The notes: generated from the sequence alone by a model not told the origin. A stretch of 48,143 nucleotides of DNA from Acetobacter sicerae (GCF_011516765.1 NZ_JAAABN010000018.1:1-48143); one strand, 5' to 3'. Counted from the stretch's first letter, positions 1 through 9,944 are shown. Made by a program: numbers and translations.

Positions 1-553
1 CGAACCATCTATTCGAGGATTATCCCCAAATAGAAACACGACTGTCGATTGCATTCGAGGGCTGAAGCGTGGCATTCGTAACACCGTTCGTTGAGGGGAA
101 TGTCTCCAAAATCGGACTAATAACCGTAGTTGCTGATTGAGACCTGAAATATACGTGCCCCCTGAATTTTGGATCAAGCACGTATATAGATCTGGTTGGC
201 TGGCTTGGGGGTAATTCTCAGAATTGAAAGGCACGCTATCAACTCAGAGTGGCGATGAGAAGTTATTATGCTGATCATTTCCGCTATGCGGAAACGATTT
301 GGCTCGCTGCATGTCCGACATGAAGGCGATTGCTGCCTGTCTGCTCCTGTATCATTGAGCAGACAGGCCGATCAGGGGGGCGAACTGTCTGTCTGTTATT
401 GGCGTAGCATGACCGAAAGTGGCCGCTCACAGCGTTCAAGTTCTTGACGTTTACCAGCCAGCATACACCGTTCGGCAAGCGGCTGCAGGCACAATTTTCG
501 GACTTTGGAGCCTGGCACCATGATGCGACGTGGATAGCTCGATGCGGCGTTTT
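1..553. other. Non-coding stretch downstream of the regulator gene
   Basis: I see no convincing gene here. A 64-codon minus-strand frame exists, but it has no recognisable motif. The only structure I can point to is a 10-bp inverted repeat at 149-187, listed separately. The stretch lies 3' of the AAA+ regulator and may contain its terminator, but no T-run hairpin was found. Confidence 0.5.
149..187. repeat. 10-bp perfect inverted repeat, 19-nt spacer
   Basis: The arms ATATACGTGC (149-158) and GCACGTATAT (178-187) are perfectly complementary. The spacer at 159-177 contains CTGAATTTTGG. There is no T-run, so a terminator is unlikely. It could be an operator or an insertion-sequence end; the sequence alone does not decide. 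Confidence 0.45.
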
Positions 554-2131
554 TCAGGAAAAATTAACGCCTGGAATACCAAGGACCGTCAGCCTATAGG
601 AAAGCTGGCGAGCCGTCATGCCTAGTTGCCGCGCCGTTCGGGTTTTGTTGCCACTATTACGCTTAAGAGCTGCTACCAGTTCCTCCTTCGTGTGAGACGC
701 GGCCGAGAGGTAAGGCCGGTTTTGCAGGGCTGTGGAATGGATCTCCGCTGATCGGTTGAAAGTCCGGTCTTTGAGCAGACCGTGCAGATCGCTGGATGTC
801 AGGGTCGTTTTCTGCGCCAGCAAAACCACCGTTTCAATGGCGTTCCTAAGCTGCCTGACATTTCCCGGCCAGTTGTGGCGGGCAAGCAGCGACATGGCCG
901 AAGCGGACAGGCTAATGTTGCGTTCGTATTTCTGATTAAACTGACTCAGAAAATGGTTGCTGAGCACGGAAATATCCTCCGTGCGTTCCTGCAGGGTCGG
1001 CAGGCGAAGGGGAATGACGTTCAGCCTGTAAAAAAGATCGTATCGGAAGCGCCCGGCCTCGATCAGTTTTTTCAAATCCGTGCTGGTTGCGCTGACAATG
1101 CGCAGATTGACTTTTTTTGGGTTAGCGGCCCCCAGCCGGGTGATGGTACCCTGCTCCAGCATGTGCAGAAGCAGGGCCTGCACGGAAAGGGGAAGTTCAC
1201 CGACTTCATCCAGGAACAGGGTTCCGCCATCGGCCTGTTCGATCTGCCCGACATGCCTGCTGCGGGCGGTGGGGAATGCCCCGCGCTCGTAGCCAAAAAA
1301 TTCCTGCTCGAAGGACCGTTCAAGAACTGCCGCGCAGTTTATCCGCACAAACGGGCTGCCATTGCGTGGGCTGGCCATATGCAGCGCACGGGCGAACAGT
1401 TCCTTGCCGGTTCCGGGCTGGCCTTCGAGCATGACGGGGGACGATGACGCGGCAACACCTTCAAGGTCTGCAAGCACCCTGAGCAATGGGGGGGAGGTGC
1501 CAATAATGCCGTAGCGGCTGGATGCCTTTTCCAGAGCCTGCTCAAGCAGGGCGTTGTGCTCATGCAGGACGCGTTTTTCTTCCTCGACCCGCTCATGCAG
1601 CGCCATAAGCTGGCCGATAAGGGTTGAGAGAATCTGCAACATCGTGATGTCGTCGGAAAGGTTTCGGCTTCTGTGTCGCAGTCTGTGACATGCGATCAGC
1701 CCGACCTCGTTGCGGGGAAGCTGGATCGGCATGGCTATAAAGGCCACCTTGCCTTCGGGCAGGTGTTCGCGCTTGACCGCCCGGCCCAGAAACAGCGGTT
1801 CCTCGTCGATATCCTGAATGATGATGAGGTGCTTGTTTTTCAGGGCAGTGCCGGTAATGCCTTCGCCTTCAAGGTAGAGACCGCGTGCGATTTCCTGGGC
1901 GGTCAGCCCGTAAGCGTGCCGAATGCGATAGGTCGGGCTGTCAAGATCGCGCCACAGGATACGGGCGCGATTGAGACCAAGCAGTTCGGACAGCAGATGC
2001 ACGATTTCGAGGCAGACGGACCCCGTGTCCAGTTTACGACCGACCAGAGTAATGACACTGCGCAGAAGCAGCATTTCCTGCGAGCGCCAGAACTCGGCGG
2101 AAAAATTGTCGTCGCTCTCGAGCCTGGCCAT
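554..2131 (-). CDS. NifA-like GAF/AAA+/Fis-type transcriptional regulator
   Basis: This is a bacterial enhancer-binding-protein-type activator. The N-terminal third resembles a GAF sensor domain. The AAA+ domain has Walker A (GQPGTGKE), Walker B ([13 protein letters not shown]) and the usual arginine-rich second half. The C-terminus is a Fis-type helix-turn-helix ([20 protein letters not shown]). The ATG at 2131 is preferred because AGGAG lies just upstream; an earlier TTG at 2146 is less likely. The loop that normally contacts sigma-54 (GAFTGA) reads GAFPTA, which is unusual and questions whether sigma-54 is the partner. It is the last gene after the porin (gap about 100 bp) and on the same strand, so it probably controls the transporter-cyanase operon upstream. 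The family is clear; the effector is unknown. Confidence 0.85.
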   Translation of the reverse strand: MARLESDDNFSAEFWRSQEMLLLRSVITLVGRKLDTGSVCLEIVHLLSELLGLNRARILWRDLDSPTYRIRHAYGLTAQEIARGLYLEGEGITGTALKNKHLIIIQDIDEEPLFLGRAVKREHLPEGKVAFIAMPIQLPRNEVGLIACHRLRHRSRNLSDDITMLQILSTLIGQLMALHERVEEEKRVLHEHNALLEQALEKASSRYGIIGTSPPLLRVLADLEGVAASSSPVMLEGQPGTGKELFARALHMASPRNGSPFVRINCAAVLERSFEQEFFGYERGAFPTARSRHVGQIEQADGGTLFLDEVGELPLSVQALLLHMLEQGTITRLGAANPKKVNLRIVSATSTDLKKLIEAGRFRYDLFYRLNVIPLRLPTLQERTEDISVLSNHFLSQFNQKYERNISLSASAMSLLARHNWPGNVRQLRNAIETVVLLAQKTTLTSSDLHGLLKDRTFNRSAEIHSTALQNRPYLSAASHTKEELVAALKRNSGNKTRTARQLGMTARQLSYRLTVLGIPGVNFS

Positions 2132-2232
2132 TCTTCTCCTGTTCAAAAAATTGGTAGAAAGGGCACTTTACTCAGCGTAAAGCGCCTTCACCTACGAGAG
2201 CAACGCTATCGTGTTATGGGGTGTTTGCCCAC

Positions 2233-3873
2233 TTAAAAAACCAGGCTCATGGTCTGCATGAACATCAGGCTTGATTTCAGCCCGGCATTCTGCGCCGAAT
2301 GCGATGTCGCAAGGCTCGCCACATCGCTGGTCCATGTCCAGTGCGGCGCAAAGTTCCAACTGGCCTGAAATTGCGGCTCTGCCCCGATATATCCGCCTTG
2401 AAGGTTGCCCCGGGGCGTATAGACACGGCCAATGCCGTAAATTGCATCTTGTGTGCTGTCACGCCAGAAAAACGGTGCATGCAGGCGCGGTGCCACTTTT
2501 GGCGCGGGGCTGAAGGAAATCAGCGGCCCGACGCCAACCAGGTTCTGGCTGTTCAGGGTAAGTGTTACGTCGTTGTAGTAAGGAAGCGGAAAATACGGCG
2601 TGCCGAATGTGCCGATAGCACCAGTGGTCTTGTTGTAATTCCCGCCAGAAAAAATATCGGCCTGCACACCGATGGAAGGCGCCCCCCTGAGACCGGCAAA
2701 CGTGTAAACTGCACTGCCATTGACGGCAAAAGCCCGGACTGGTCTTGCCTGCCCGCTATCGGCAGGGCGGAAGGAGCCGCCTTGAAAGATGCCGTCGAGA
2801 CTGACGGTCATGGGTCCCAGCTTGCCCCATAGCCTGGCGCCAATCCCGTCGCGCCGTGTGCTGCCAGCCTGAAGGCCGCCGATTTTGGCCGTGGCGATGG
2901 ACGCCGTAGCGCCCCCGTAGAGATACCCCATGAAAAAAGCATCCAGGTAAAGCTGGCTGGGCTGCCCCAGGAAGGAGAATTTGGGAAGTGCTGTGGAGCT
3001 ATAGGCGCCGTAAAGTCGGCCGGAGTAGTTGGTGCCGTCGGAGAAAATACCCACCGGCGCCTTGTTGGTCTGAAAGAAATCAAACACGTCGATCCGGAAG
3101 CGTTTCCACATGCCATACCCGCGGAAACCGTCCCAGGTCTGCTGCACATTGGGAATATTTCTCGCGGACTGCATGACGACGGGAGCGTCAAGAAAAAGCT
3201 GCCGCCCGCCCATAGCGCCCACGGTTGCGTTCAGAAGGTGCCCTTTTACTTCCACAAAGCCTTGCTGCAGGTCCAGACGCTCGCGTTGCAATCCGGTATT
3301 GTAACCATAGGTGTTGGACCCACCTGCCTCGCCATTGATCAGTTCGGCGTATACACGGACATGCTGGCCCAGATGCAGGTCCGCACCATACTGGTTGCGG
3401 ATCATGACGCGGCTGGCGTTGGTGACCCCCGCATGGCCCATGGCCGGGTTGGTTTCAAAAATATACCGCAGGCGTTCTTCGCCACTCAGGGTCAGCCAGA
3501 TGGAGCCGCTGTCATTCAGGCGAATGTATTTCAGGCGGTCGAACCAGTCATGCCGTTTGGCTGCCGTGTTGCCATCGGCCAGAAAGCTCCAGTCCTCGGC
3601 CCACCGGGCTTGGCCATAGGGGCTGACAGTTCCAAAGCCCGAGGCCGCACCGTTGGCACCACCGAATACGCCGTACCATTTGGGCTGGGCGGGTGTGCCC
3701 TGCGGTTTGGCGGGTGGTGCTGCGTGTGGGCCTGTAACGGGCCGTGCCGTGCTGGAACTGACCGTATGAAGGCGAGCCATATCCGGTGCGGGTGGGTTTT
3801 TCCGGGTGGTTTCGGGGAATGTCTCGGCAAGAGCTGTGCCGCCCAGGCCGACGCTAAGCAGGGTGACCGTCAT
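2233..3873 (-). CDS. Alginate-export-type outer-membrane porin
   Basis: This is a predicted outer-membrane beta-barrel of about 546 residues. It starts with a hydrophobic signal segment ending in GGTALA, then a proline-rich linker, then a barrel with many alternating aromatic and polar residues, and it ends in phenylalanine (MSLVF) as outer-membrane proteins usually do. The pattern SGEERLRYIFETNPAMG and the following strands recall the alginate-export (AlgE-like) porin family, which in many bacteria carries substrates other than alginate. The short, uncharged n-region at this ATG suggests that translation could begin upstream in RLRNRV, but only CTG codons are available there. It follows cyanase by 69 bp on the same strand, so it probably provides outer-membrane uptake for the ABC-importer substrate. 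The substrate is not known. Confidence 0.75.
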   Translation of the reverse strand: MTVTLLSVGLGGTALAETFPETTRKNPPAPDMARLHTVSSSTARPVTGPHAAPPAKPQGTPAQPKWYGVFGGANGAASGFGTVSPYGQARWAEDWSFLADGNTAAKRHDWFDRLKYIRLNDSGSIWLTLSGEERLRYIFETNPAMGHAGVTNASRVMIRNQYGADLHLGQHVRVYAELINGEAGGSNTYGYNTGLQRERLDLQQGFVEVKGHLLNATVGAMGGRQLFLDAPVVMQSARNIPNVQQTWDGFRGYGMWKRFRIDVFDFFQTNKAPVGIFSDGTNYSGRLYGAYSSTALPKFSFLGQPSQLYLDAFFMGYLYGGATASIATAKIGGLQAGSTRRDGIGARLWGKLGPMTVSLDGIFQGGSFRPADSGQARPVRAFAVNGSAVYTFAGLRGAPSIGVQADIFSGGNYNKTTGAIGTFGTPYFPLPYYNDVTLTLNSQNLVGVGPLISFSPAPKVAPRLHAPFFWRDSTQDAIYGIGRVYTPRGNLQGGYIGAEPQFQASWNFAPHWTWTSDVASLATSHSAQNAGLKSSLMFMQTMSLVF

Positions 3874-3942
3874 AACCCTGTTTCGCAGGCGCAGGGCGGG
3901 GGGAAAGAGGTTGCAGAGTCAGTGCAACCTCTATTCAGGACT

Positions 3943-4398
3943 TCAGAACGCTTTGTAAGGCAGGAACTTGCCAGACAGGGTGACACGAACACGATCACCT
4001 GCCGGGTTGGGCTCGCGTTCGATGTTCATGCTGAAGTCGATGGCGCTCATGATCCCATCCCCGAATTCCTCATGGATCAGTTCCTTGATGGTGGGGCCGT
4101 AAACGCTGACAATTTCATACCAGCGGTAAAGCAGGGGGTCGGCTGGCGCGTTGCCGCTCAGTGAGCCTTTGCTGGGGGGCACCTGCAGCCATGCAAGGGC
4201 GGATGCGTCAAGATCGAACAGTGCTACGACCTTGGTGGCGGTTTCGGCATTGAACGTCATCTGTCCCAGACAGGCGGCGGTCGTCCATTCCTTGCTGTGG
4301 CCGATATAGTCAGCAACATTTTTCCACGAAAGCCCCTTGGCGACCCGTGTCGTGACAATGGCTTCGGTAACGTCATTGCGGTTTTTGAAAACTGTCAT
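3943..4398 (-). CDS. cynS: Cyanate hydratase (cyanase)
   Basis: Cyanase converts cyanate and bicarbonate to ammonia and CO2 through carbamate. The C-terminal half matches E. coli CynS closely: YRWYEIVSVYG, IHEEFGDGIMSAIDFSM and the final GKFLPYKAF. The catalytic Arg, Glu and Ser are all present (YR, YE and MSAID). The N-terminal helical domain is also recognisable (KNVADYIGHSKEWTTAACLGQ). The ATG at 4398 has AAGGAC about 9 bases upstream and gives 151 residues, close to the family's usual 156. An earlier ATG at 4419 overlaps the transporter ATPase stop as ATGA and is a real alternative. Its place directly after an ABC importer recalls cyanobacterial cynABDS. No carbonic anhydrase gene (cynT) is present in the window. 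Confidence 0.95.
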   Translation of the reverse strand: MTVFKNRNDVTEAIVTTRVAKGLSWKNVADYIGHSKEWTTAACLGQMTFNAETATKVVALFDLDASALAWLQVPPSKGSLSGNAPADPLLYRWYEIVSVYGPTIKELIHEEFGDGIMSAIDFSMNIEREPNPAGDRVRVTLSGKFLPYKAF

Positions 4399-4415
4399 GT
4401 CGTGGTGTCCTTGTG

Positions 4416-5258
4416 TCATCCGGTTGCGGCTTTCTGGGCCAGGGCGGAGCGCCGGACCAGAAAATCGACCAGGTGGTTGCGAAAGGTGTAAAACCCGTCT
4501 TCATGGTGCATGGTTTCGCGTGTTCTGCTGCGTGGCAGAGGGTTGTAGGCATCCTCCGCCAGTCGCGCGTCAGGACCGTTGCTCATGAGCAGGACGCGAT
4601 CCGCCAGAAAAATTGCTTCATCCACGTCATGCGTGATCATGAAGACGGTCTGCTGTGTCTGGGCGCAGATTTTCAGAAGTTCTTCCTGAATCATGCCCCG
4701 TGTCAGGGCGTCCAGCGCGCCAAAGGGTTCGTCCATCAGCAGCACCCGCGGCTGTGTGCAAAACGCCCGCGCAATGCCGACCCGTTGGCGCATCCCGCCT
4801 GATAGTTCGGCGGGTTTTTTGTGCATGGCCGCTTCAAGCCCGACCATGGCCAGATAATGCTCGGCTTTTTCGCGTATCTCGTGGCGGGGCATATGCCTGT
4901 GGCGGGCCCGCACCGCAAAGGTCACGTTCTGCAGGGCGGTAAGCCAGGGCAGCAGCGCATGGCCCTGAAACACCACGCCCCGGTCAAGACCTGGCCCGGT
5001 AATTTCACGCCCGTCCATGATCACGCCGCCTTCGCTCGGCTGTTCAAGGCCCGACAGAATGTTCAGGATCGAGCTTTTACCGCAGCCTGAATGCCCGATA
5101 AGGCAGACAAACTCACCGGGCCGGATGTCGAAGGACACGCCGGAAAACACAGGTGGGCCGTCGGGGCGATAGCGTTTGCCAATGCCCGACACTTGGACAA
5201 GTGCGTCAGCATCATGTGGTTCGGCAAATGTTGGGGAAAGTGCGGGACTATTCTGCAT
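4416..5258 (-). CDS. ABC importer ATPase, nitrate/taurine/cyanate type
   Basis: This is the ATPase of a high-affinity importer of the NrtD/SsuB/TauB/CynD family. It has Walker A (GHSGCGKSS), Q-loop region (VVFQGHALLPWL), ABC signature (LSGGMRQRVGIARAF), Walker B (VLLMDEPFGALDALT) and the switch His (MITHDVDEA). The chosen ATG at 5258 has GGAG 8 bases upstream and overlaps the permease stop by 11 bp; a TTG at 5279 is less likely. Its 3' end overlaps an upstream cyanase ATG as ATGA, so translation is probably coupled. The membership and context suggest cyanate or a cyanate-yielding compound as substrate, but these transporters cannot be told apart safely by sequence alone. Confidence 0.92.
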   Translation of the reverse strand: MQNSPALSPTFAEPHDADALVQVSGIGKRYRPDGPPVFSGVSFDIRPGEFVCLIGHSGCGKSSILNILSGLEQPSEGGVIMDGREITGPGLDRGVVFQGHALLPWLTALQNVTFAVRARHRHMPRHEIREKAEHYLAMVGLEAAMHKKPAELSGGMRQRVGIARAFCTQPRVLLMDEPFGALDALTRGMIQEELLKICAQTQQTVFMITHDVDEAIFLADRVLLMSNGPDARLAEDAYNPLPRSRTRETMHHEDGFYTFRNHLVDFLVRRSALAQKAATG

Positions 5259-6108
5259 AACGCACACTCCGTTGAACAAACGCCAATGCCGCGTCCAGCG
5301 CCATGCCCGCCAGTCCGATCAGCAATACGGCAAGAATGACGTTGGAGAGGGAAAGATTATTCCATTGGTTCCACACGAAATAACCGATCCCGGAACTCCC
5401 CACGAGCATTTCGGCAGCCACGATAGCCAGCCACGCTACACCAAGCCCGATACGCATGCCGGTCAGAATTGTAGGGGCTGCTGCGGGAAGCAATACGAAA
5501 AAGAGGCGTTGAGGCCACCGGACTTCCAGCGTGCGGATAACATTCAGCCACTCGCGGCGAATGCTTGCCACCCCGAATGCGGTATTGAGCAGTATCGGCC
5601 AGAGCGAGCAGATGAAGATGACGAAAATGGCGCAGAGTTCCGCATCGCGGATCGTGTAGAGTGCGATGGGCATCCACGCGAGGGGGGAAATGGGCCGCAG
5701 AATCTGCACGAAAGGGTTGAGTGCTTTCTGGATAACGGGTTGCAGACCGAAGACAAAGCCCAGTGGCACGGCAACCAGCGTGGCAAGCCCATACCCGATC
5801 ATGACCCTCAGGAGCGATGCGCCCAGTTGCCAGCCTATGCCCCGGTCATTCGGGCCATTGTTGTGAAAGGGCGCGTGCAGCACCTCGATTGCGTTGCGCG
5901 CGAATGCGCCCGGGGTGGGAAAGTCGCTCCTGACCGTGCTGGCTACGGCGCTGCGCCCCATCAGGCGCTGGTATTCGGCGTTGCCGTCAGGAATGCCGTA
6001 CGGCGAGCGGGAGGCCTGCGGCAGGGTGCTGAACTGCCATATCAGGAGAACACCCAGCAGGCTCGCGAACGACAGGAAAAAGGACAGGCGGTTTTCCTGA
6101 GAAAGCAT
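5248..6108 (-). CDS. ABC importer permease, nitrate/taurine/cyanate type
   Basis: This inner-membrane permease has 286 residues, starting at MLSQENRLSFFLSFASL. It has about six hydrophobic segments and the binding-protein-dependent transport domain. The conserved cytoplasmic loop that contacts the ATPase appears around LPAAAPTILTGMRIGLGVAW. The reading frame stays open for 171 further codons upstream, but that part overlaps the substrate-binding protein gene in another frame and has no transporter features, so I place the start at the ATG 6108, 5 bp after the binding-protein stop. The residues PISPLAWMPIALYTI are typical of NrtB and TauC relatives. It works with the flanking ATPase and binding protein. 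Confidence 0.92.
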   Translation of the reverse strand: MLSQENRLSFFLSFASLLGVLLIWQFSTLPQASRSPYGIPDGNAEYQRLMGRSAVASTVRSDFPTPGAFARNAIEVLHAPFHNNGPNDRGIGWQLGASLLRVMIGYGLATLVAVPLGFVFGLQPVIQKALNPFVQILRPISPLAWMPIALYTIRDAELCAIFVIFICSLWPILLNTAFGVASIRREWLNVIRTLEVRWPQRLFFVLLPAAAPTILTGMRIGLGVAWLAIVAAEMLVGSSGIGYFVWNQWNNLSLSNVILAVLLIGLAGMALDAALAFVQRSVRYAE

Positions 6109-6113
6109 TGCGG

Positions 6114-7466
6114 CTATCCTTTGCTGTAAGAAGGGGGATGGAAGGCGTCGAAACGCTGCCCCATGACCGTCAGGACGGGCCAGTTGTTCTGCCCGTCTTC
6201 CGGCGCGGGCAGGGCGAGGGCCGCGGCCTGTTTCCTGACCTCGTCGATCATGAAAATCCGCTGCGCCGTCTCCTGCAGGGGAATGTTCTCTTTCAGGTAG
6301 CCCCAGCGCGAAAACTGCGAGAGAATCCACACCGCCATGGACGGATACGGGTAGGGGGAAAAGCCAGAGCGCCTGGGGTTGTCCCGGACCACGCCCAGGC
6401 CATCGGCATAATGCCCGGTCAGGCTTTGCTCGATGACGATCTCCGGCTGGTTGAGATATGCTGCCTGCGCCATGATATGGGCGGCTTCCAGCCGGTTGGA
6501 GGGCTCCTGCATGAAATATGCAGCACGGATCATTGCGCGCTGCAGCGCGCGATACGTGTTGGGGTATTTTTCCGCAAAACTGGCAGTCGTGCCAAAGGCG
6601 CAGCACGGGTGGCCGTCCCACAGATCCGCGCTGAGCACGTGCAGAAAGCCAGCCTCTTCGTAGACTGCGCGCTGGTTGAAGGGTTCCGGCCCCAGAAACC
6701 CGTCGATATTCCCGGCCTTGAGGTTGGCGACCATATCGGGTGGGGCCGTAACGCGGAGCGACACATCCTTGTCAGGGTCGAGTCCGTGCAGCGCAAGGTA
6801 GTTGCGCAACAGCAGATTGTGCATGGAAAACTGGAAAGGTATGGCAAATGTCATGCCTTTCCAGTCACGCGGGTCACGTTTGTGCCAGTGTTTCAAAGCC
6901 AGCGTAATGGCCTGGCCGTTGATGTTCTGCATGGTCGCAACGCGGATGGGTTGGGCCGCATTGCCGCCAAGCCCCAGGGACAGCGCCAGCGGCATGGGCG
7001 AAAGCAGGTGGGACGCATCCAGCGATCCGTCAAGCAGCTTGTCACGGATCAATGCCCAGCCAGCCGTTTTACGAAGCTGAACGTTCAGCCCTTCGCTCTG
7101 GAAAAAACCTTTGGCTGTCGCCATGATCAGCGGTGCAGAGCAGCTTATGGGCACGAACCCGATATTGAGGTCCGGTTTTTCCACCACGCCAGATGGCGCG
7201 GTATCAGCCATTGCCGCATGGGGGGCAAACAGGCCCGCTAGCCCTGCCAGTGCTGCAGAACCCGTTGCCGCGCCGAGAAAATGCCGCCTGCTAATGGCAG
7301 GAACACTCGCCTGGGCAGACATGGCCCCTGTAGGCAGTCCATTCTCATGCCCGGTCGTGAAAATGCCTGGATACGTGCTGCCGCACTGACAGGCCAGAGC
7401 CGGACCATGGTCGCAGGGTGCGGCACGGAATGCGTACGGTCTGCGAGAGAACGGAAAAAGCGTCAT
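6114..7466 (-). CDS. Tat-exported ABC substrate-binding protein, nitrate/taurine/cyanate type
   Basis: This is a periplasmic binding protein of the NrtA/SsuA/CynA type (DLNIGFVPISCSAPLIMATAKGFF, then MVANLKAGNIDGFLGPEPFN). A twin-arginine signal lies at ISRRHFLGAATGSAALAG, ending near HAAMA. The start is ambiguous. The ATG at 7466 has a strong GGAGG 9 bases upstream, next to the stop of the rubredoxin-reductase gene, but it adds 48 unusual residues ahead of the Tat signal. The ATG at 7322 (MSAQASVPAISRR) gives a normal signal peptide with a weaker site. I report the longer form because of its ribosome site. Substrate by context is cyanate or a related small anion; this is inference. Confidence 0.88.
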   Translation of the reverse strand: MTLFPFSRRPYAFRAAPCDHGPALACQCGSTYPGIFTTGHENGLPTGAMSAQASVPAISRRHFLGAATGSAALAGLAGLFAPHAAMADTAPSGVVEKPDLNIGFVPISCSAPLIMATAKGFFQSEGLNVQLRKTAGWALIRDKLLDGSLDASHLLSPMPLALSLGLGGNAAQPIRVATMQNINGQAITLALKHWHKRDPRDWKGMTFAIPFQFSMHNLLLRNYLALHGLDPDKDVSLRVTAPPDMVANLKAGNIDGFLGPEPFNQRAVYEEAGFLHVLSADLWDGHPCCAFGTTASFAEKYPNTYRALQRAMIRAAYFMQEPSNRLEAAHIMAQAAYLNQPEIVIEQSLTGHYADGLGVVRDNPRRSGFSPYPYPSMAVWILSQFSRWGYLKENIPLQETAQRIFMIDEVRKQAAALALPAPEDGQNNWPVLTVMGQRFDAFHPPSYSKG

Positions 7467-7470
7467 GAAA

Positions 7471-8823
7471 TCAAACCTCCAGCCTGGCGGTTATGGTCGA
7501 GCCACGACGTTGTTGCATGACAAGGCGGCCTGGGGCGTTCTCCACCGTTTCCCACGGCAAATCGGAACAGGGACGCCCCGAGAGTTCGAATGCGGCAACC
7601 TTGCTTTTGAGCCTGATTTTGGGGGGCTGATGCCGATATCCCGAATGTGGCAGGCCAAGAATTTCGTGTGCGATGGTGTCCGCCTGCGCGGCAAGCGGGG
7701 CAATATAGCGGCAGGGCACGCCCTCCACGCTGATACAGTCCCCCATGGCGTAAATGTCCGGGCCGGACGTCTGCAGCGTGGAAGGGTTGACCACAATCCC
7801 GCAATCGGTGTTCAGCCCGGCAGCACGGGGCAGCCTGAGGTCGGTTTCAAGCCCAATGGTGGCAATGACAATATCAGCCTGTATATCACCCGGCCCGACG
7901 GGGGATGCGATGTCGAGCCCGATCCCGCTGTCCTGTCGTTGCACCCCGCGTACCGAGGCATTGGCAAGCAGCGTAATGCCGGCCTGGCGCAGGTGTTCGG
8001 CGGTTATGCGCGCGGCAGCTTCGGGCAACAGGGTCTGTAGCGGAAAATCATCGCGGTAGAGCAGTGTCACCTCATGCCCGGCATGGGCCGCGTCTTCGGC
8101 TAGTTCGCAGCCGACAAGCCCTGCGCCAACCACCGTAATCCGTTTTTTATCCTGTCCGATCCGCTGGCGGAGCTGCTGCCACGCGCGCAGGTTATTGATC
8201 CGCCAGACAAGGCTGGAGGGCAGCCCCGGCAACAGTGCGGGGCGTGCGCCATACGCCAGAACAAGGGATTTGTAGCGCAGCGTGCCTTGCGTAGTGCGCA
8301 GTCGTTTTGCCGTGGGGTCTATGCCTGACACATATGTCTGCGCAAACAGACTGATCCCCAGTTCACGCGCTGCGGCTTCGCCCTTTTTGCTGCGGATATG
8401 CTCATCCGTCAGGTCGCGCGACAATGCAACCGAAAGCAGGGGCTTGGGGTATATGTCTCCCTCGCACGCGCTCACTATGGCGATATTTGCCGTGGGTGCC
8501 AACGTACGCAGCCTTTCGGCCATGCTCCACCCGGCACTGCCCGCACCCACGATCACGGTGTCCCAGACCATGGACGAGGAGCGTGTGCCTTGCGTAACCG
8601 ACGCCGCAGGCACCGCAGGGCGGGAGGCCGGGGTGTAAGGTTCGAAATCCGCCTTGGCCACGCCGCAAAGGGGGCAGGACCAGTCATCGGGAATATCGTC
8701 AAAACGCGTGCCGGGGGGGAGACCGGAATCCGGGTCCCCCAGTTCCTCGTCATAAATCCAGCCGCAGACGATACAGATGTATTTCTGGAACGAACTGGCA
8801 GCTTCAGGCAGGGGGAAGGTCAT
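7471..8823 (-). CDS. Rubredoxin fused to FAD/NAD(P)-dependent rubredoxin reductase
   Basis: Residues 1-60 are a rubredoxin domain with both CxxCG iron ligand pairs ([11 protein letters not shown] and [14 protein letters not shown]). After a linker, residues from about 90 form a two-dinucleotide-binding flavoprotein: the FAD site at [16 protein letters not shown], the NAD(P) site at [21 protein letters not shown] and the late FAD motif at IYAMGDC. It probably passes electrons from NAD(P)H through FAD to its own rubredoxin iron and on to a partner oxygenase or reductase. The obvious partner is the acyl-CoA-dehydrogenase-like flavoprotein, whose stop codon overlaps this ATG as ATGA. Such natural fusions exist, but separate proteins are more common. 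The ultimate acceptor is not shown by sequence. Confidence 0.9.
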   Translation of the reverse strand: MTFPLPEAASSFQKYICIVCGWIYDEELGDPDSGLPPGTRFDDIPDDWSCPLCGVAKADFEPYTPASRPAVPAASVTQGTRSSSMVWDTVIVGAGSAGWSMAERLRTLAPTANIAIVSACEGDIYPKPLLSVALSRDLTDEHIRSKKGEAAARELGISLFAQTYVSGIDPTAKRLRTTQGTLRYKSLVLAYGARPALLPGLPSSLVWRINNLRAWQQLRQRIGQDKKRITVVGAGLVGCELAEDAAHAGHEVTLLYRDDFPLQTLLPEAAARITAEHLRQAGITLLANASVRGVQRQDSGIGLDIASPVGPGDIQADIVIATIGLETDLRLPRAAGLNTDCGIVVNPSTLQTSGPDIYAMGDCISVEGVPCRYIAPLAAQADTIAHEILGLPHSGYRHQPPKIRLKSKVAAFELSGRPCSDLPWETVENAPGRLVMQQRRGSTITARLEV

Positions 8824-9944
8824 GCCGGGAGCTCCTCTGTCATCAGCCGGGCGATCTCCAGCCGCAGGTGCTTGATGGCAGGCGTGACAATGGCCACGAA
8901 CTGCGCCTCGCGCACCCGGCGTTGGGGGGCTGCGGCACTCAGGTAGCCTCTGGCTCCCTGGTGCAGCAGTGCGGACTGCGATGCCCGTAACGCCAGTTCC
9001 GACCCCAGAACGCGCAGGTCCAGAACATCCAGAAGGTAGTCTTTGTCTGTTCTGTGCGGCGTTTGTGCAAGGTGGAGCGCGCGTTGCACAAACGCATCCA
9101 GTTCCTGCTGCATTGTGTCGGGGCGGTCTTCCAGAAAGCGGTTGACGTGGCCGAGCTGCGGTTCGGCCTCCCGCATGGAGTCAATGCAGCCCTGGACGAT
9201 GCCCGCCGCCATGCCGCCCTGGAGCAGAATGAACGGGGCCTTGATTGTAGTGACAAGCTCCTGGGCGGGAAAAGCGATGACATCACTTGTGGGCACGAAG
9301 TGATTATCCAGCCGTATGCCCCAGGTGCTCGTACCCTCCATGCCCGAAAAATGCGGGCATCGGTGTAGGACCGATGCGTCTTCAAAACGCAGGAGAAACA
9401 GGACTTCCTGCCCCGGCTGGCCGTCCTTGCGGGCCATCGCGCCACAGTATTGGCCTTCGGCAATATGACTGACCCAGGGCAGGTTGCCACTGACTAGAAA
9501 GCCTCCATCGGCTTCTACTGCCGTCAGGGCCATGCGTTCTATGCCGGCCAGAGCCTTCATGGGGTTTGAAAGTGCTGTGCCGCCAAAGGTCTGGCCCGTG
9601 GCGTGGCGAGCCAGAAGGTCTTTGCTCAAGCTCGCATCCGGTGCCGCCTGAAGATACAGGCCGCAGACCATGTGGCACCACATGAGAAAACCGGTGGCGC
9701 CACATTCCCGGCTGACACTGGCCATCGCGCGTAGAGCCAGGCCGAAATTCTCGCCATGGGTTTGCAGGTGGGCGGCCAAGGCGCCGCTTTCCCCCAGCAG
9801 CCGCATGATTTCAAGCGGGTAGTGGCCTTTCTGGTCGATATCCACGACAATTTTTGCCAGCGGGCCGTGAGCTATGTCGTCCACCCTTGCAAGAAGGGTC
9901 TTATCGTCCGTAAGGCGCGATGAAACGGCCATATTGCTGAGCAT
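8820..9944 (-). CDS. Acyl-CoA-dehydrogenase-fold flavoprotein (possible monooxygenase)
   Basis: The protein (about 374 residues) has the acyl-CoA dehydrogenase fold: an N-terminal helical part ([26 protein letters not shown]), the middle beta domain ([14 protein letters not shown]) and a C-terminal helical bundle with a QxG-type segment ([13 protein letters not shown]). Relatives in sulfur and nitrogen gene clusters (SfnB, DszC-like) are often flavin-dependent monooxygenases rather than dehydrogenases. I chose the ATG at 9944, which has AGGAG about 11 bases upstream; a TTG at 9977 extends it by 11 residues. It follows the OsmC gene and overlaps the rubredoxin-reductase gene, so they are likely to be co-translated and to act together. 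The substrate is unknown. Confidence 0.8.
   Translation of the reverse strand: MLSNMAVSSRLTDDKTLLARVDDIAHGPLAKIVVDIDQKGHYPLEIMRLLGESGALAAHLQTHGENFGLALRAMASVSRECGATGFLMWCHMVCGLYLQAAPDASLSKDLLARHATGQTFGGTALSNPMKALAGIERMALTAVEADGGFLVSGNLPWVSHIAEGQYCGAMARKDGQPGQEVLFLLRFEDASVLHRCPHFSGMEGTSTWGIRLDNHFVPTSDVIAFPAQELVTTIKAPFILLQGGMAAGIVQGCIDSMREAEPQLGHVNRFLEDRPDTMQQELDAFVQRALHLAQTPHRTDKDYLLDVLDLRVLGSELALRASQSALLHQGARGYLSAAAPQRRVREAQFVAIVTPAIKHLRLEIARLMTEELPA

Noticed and set aside
3238..4164. Plus-strand open frame of 308 codons
   Set aside because: Antisense to the porin and cyanase, both clearly recognisable.
6109..6621. N-terminal 171-codon extension of the ABC permease
   Set aside because: It overlaps the binding-protein gene in another frame and has no transporter features; the ATG at 6108 is preferred.
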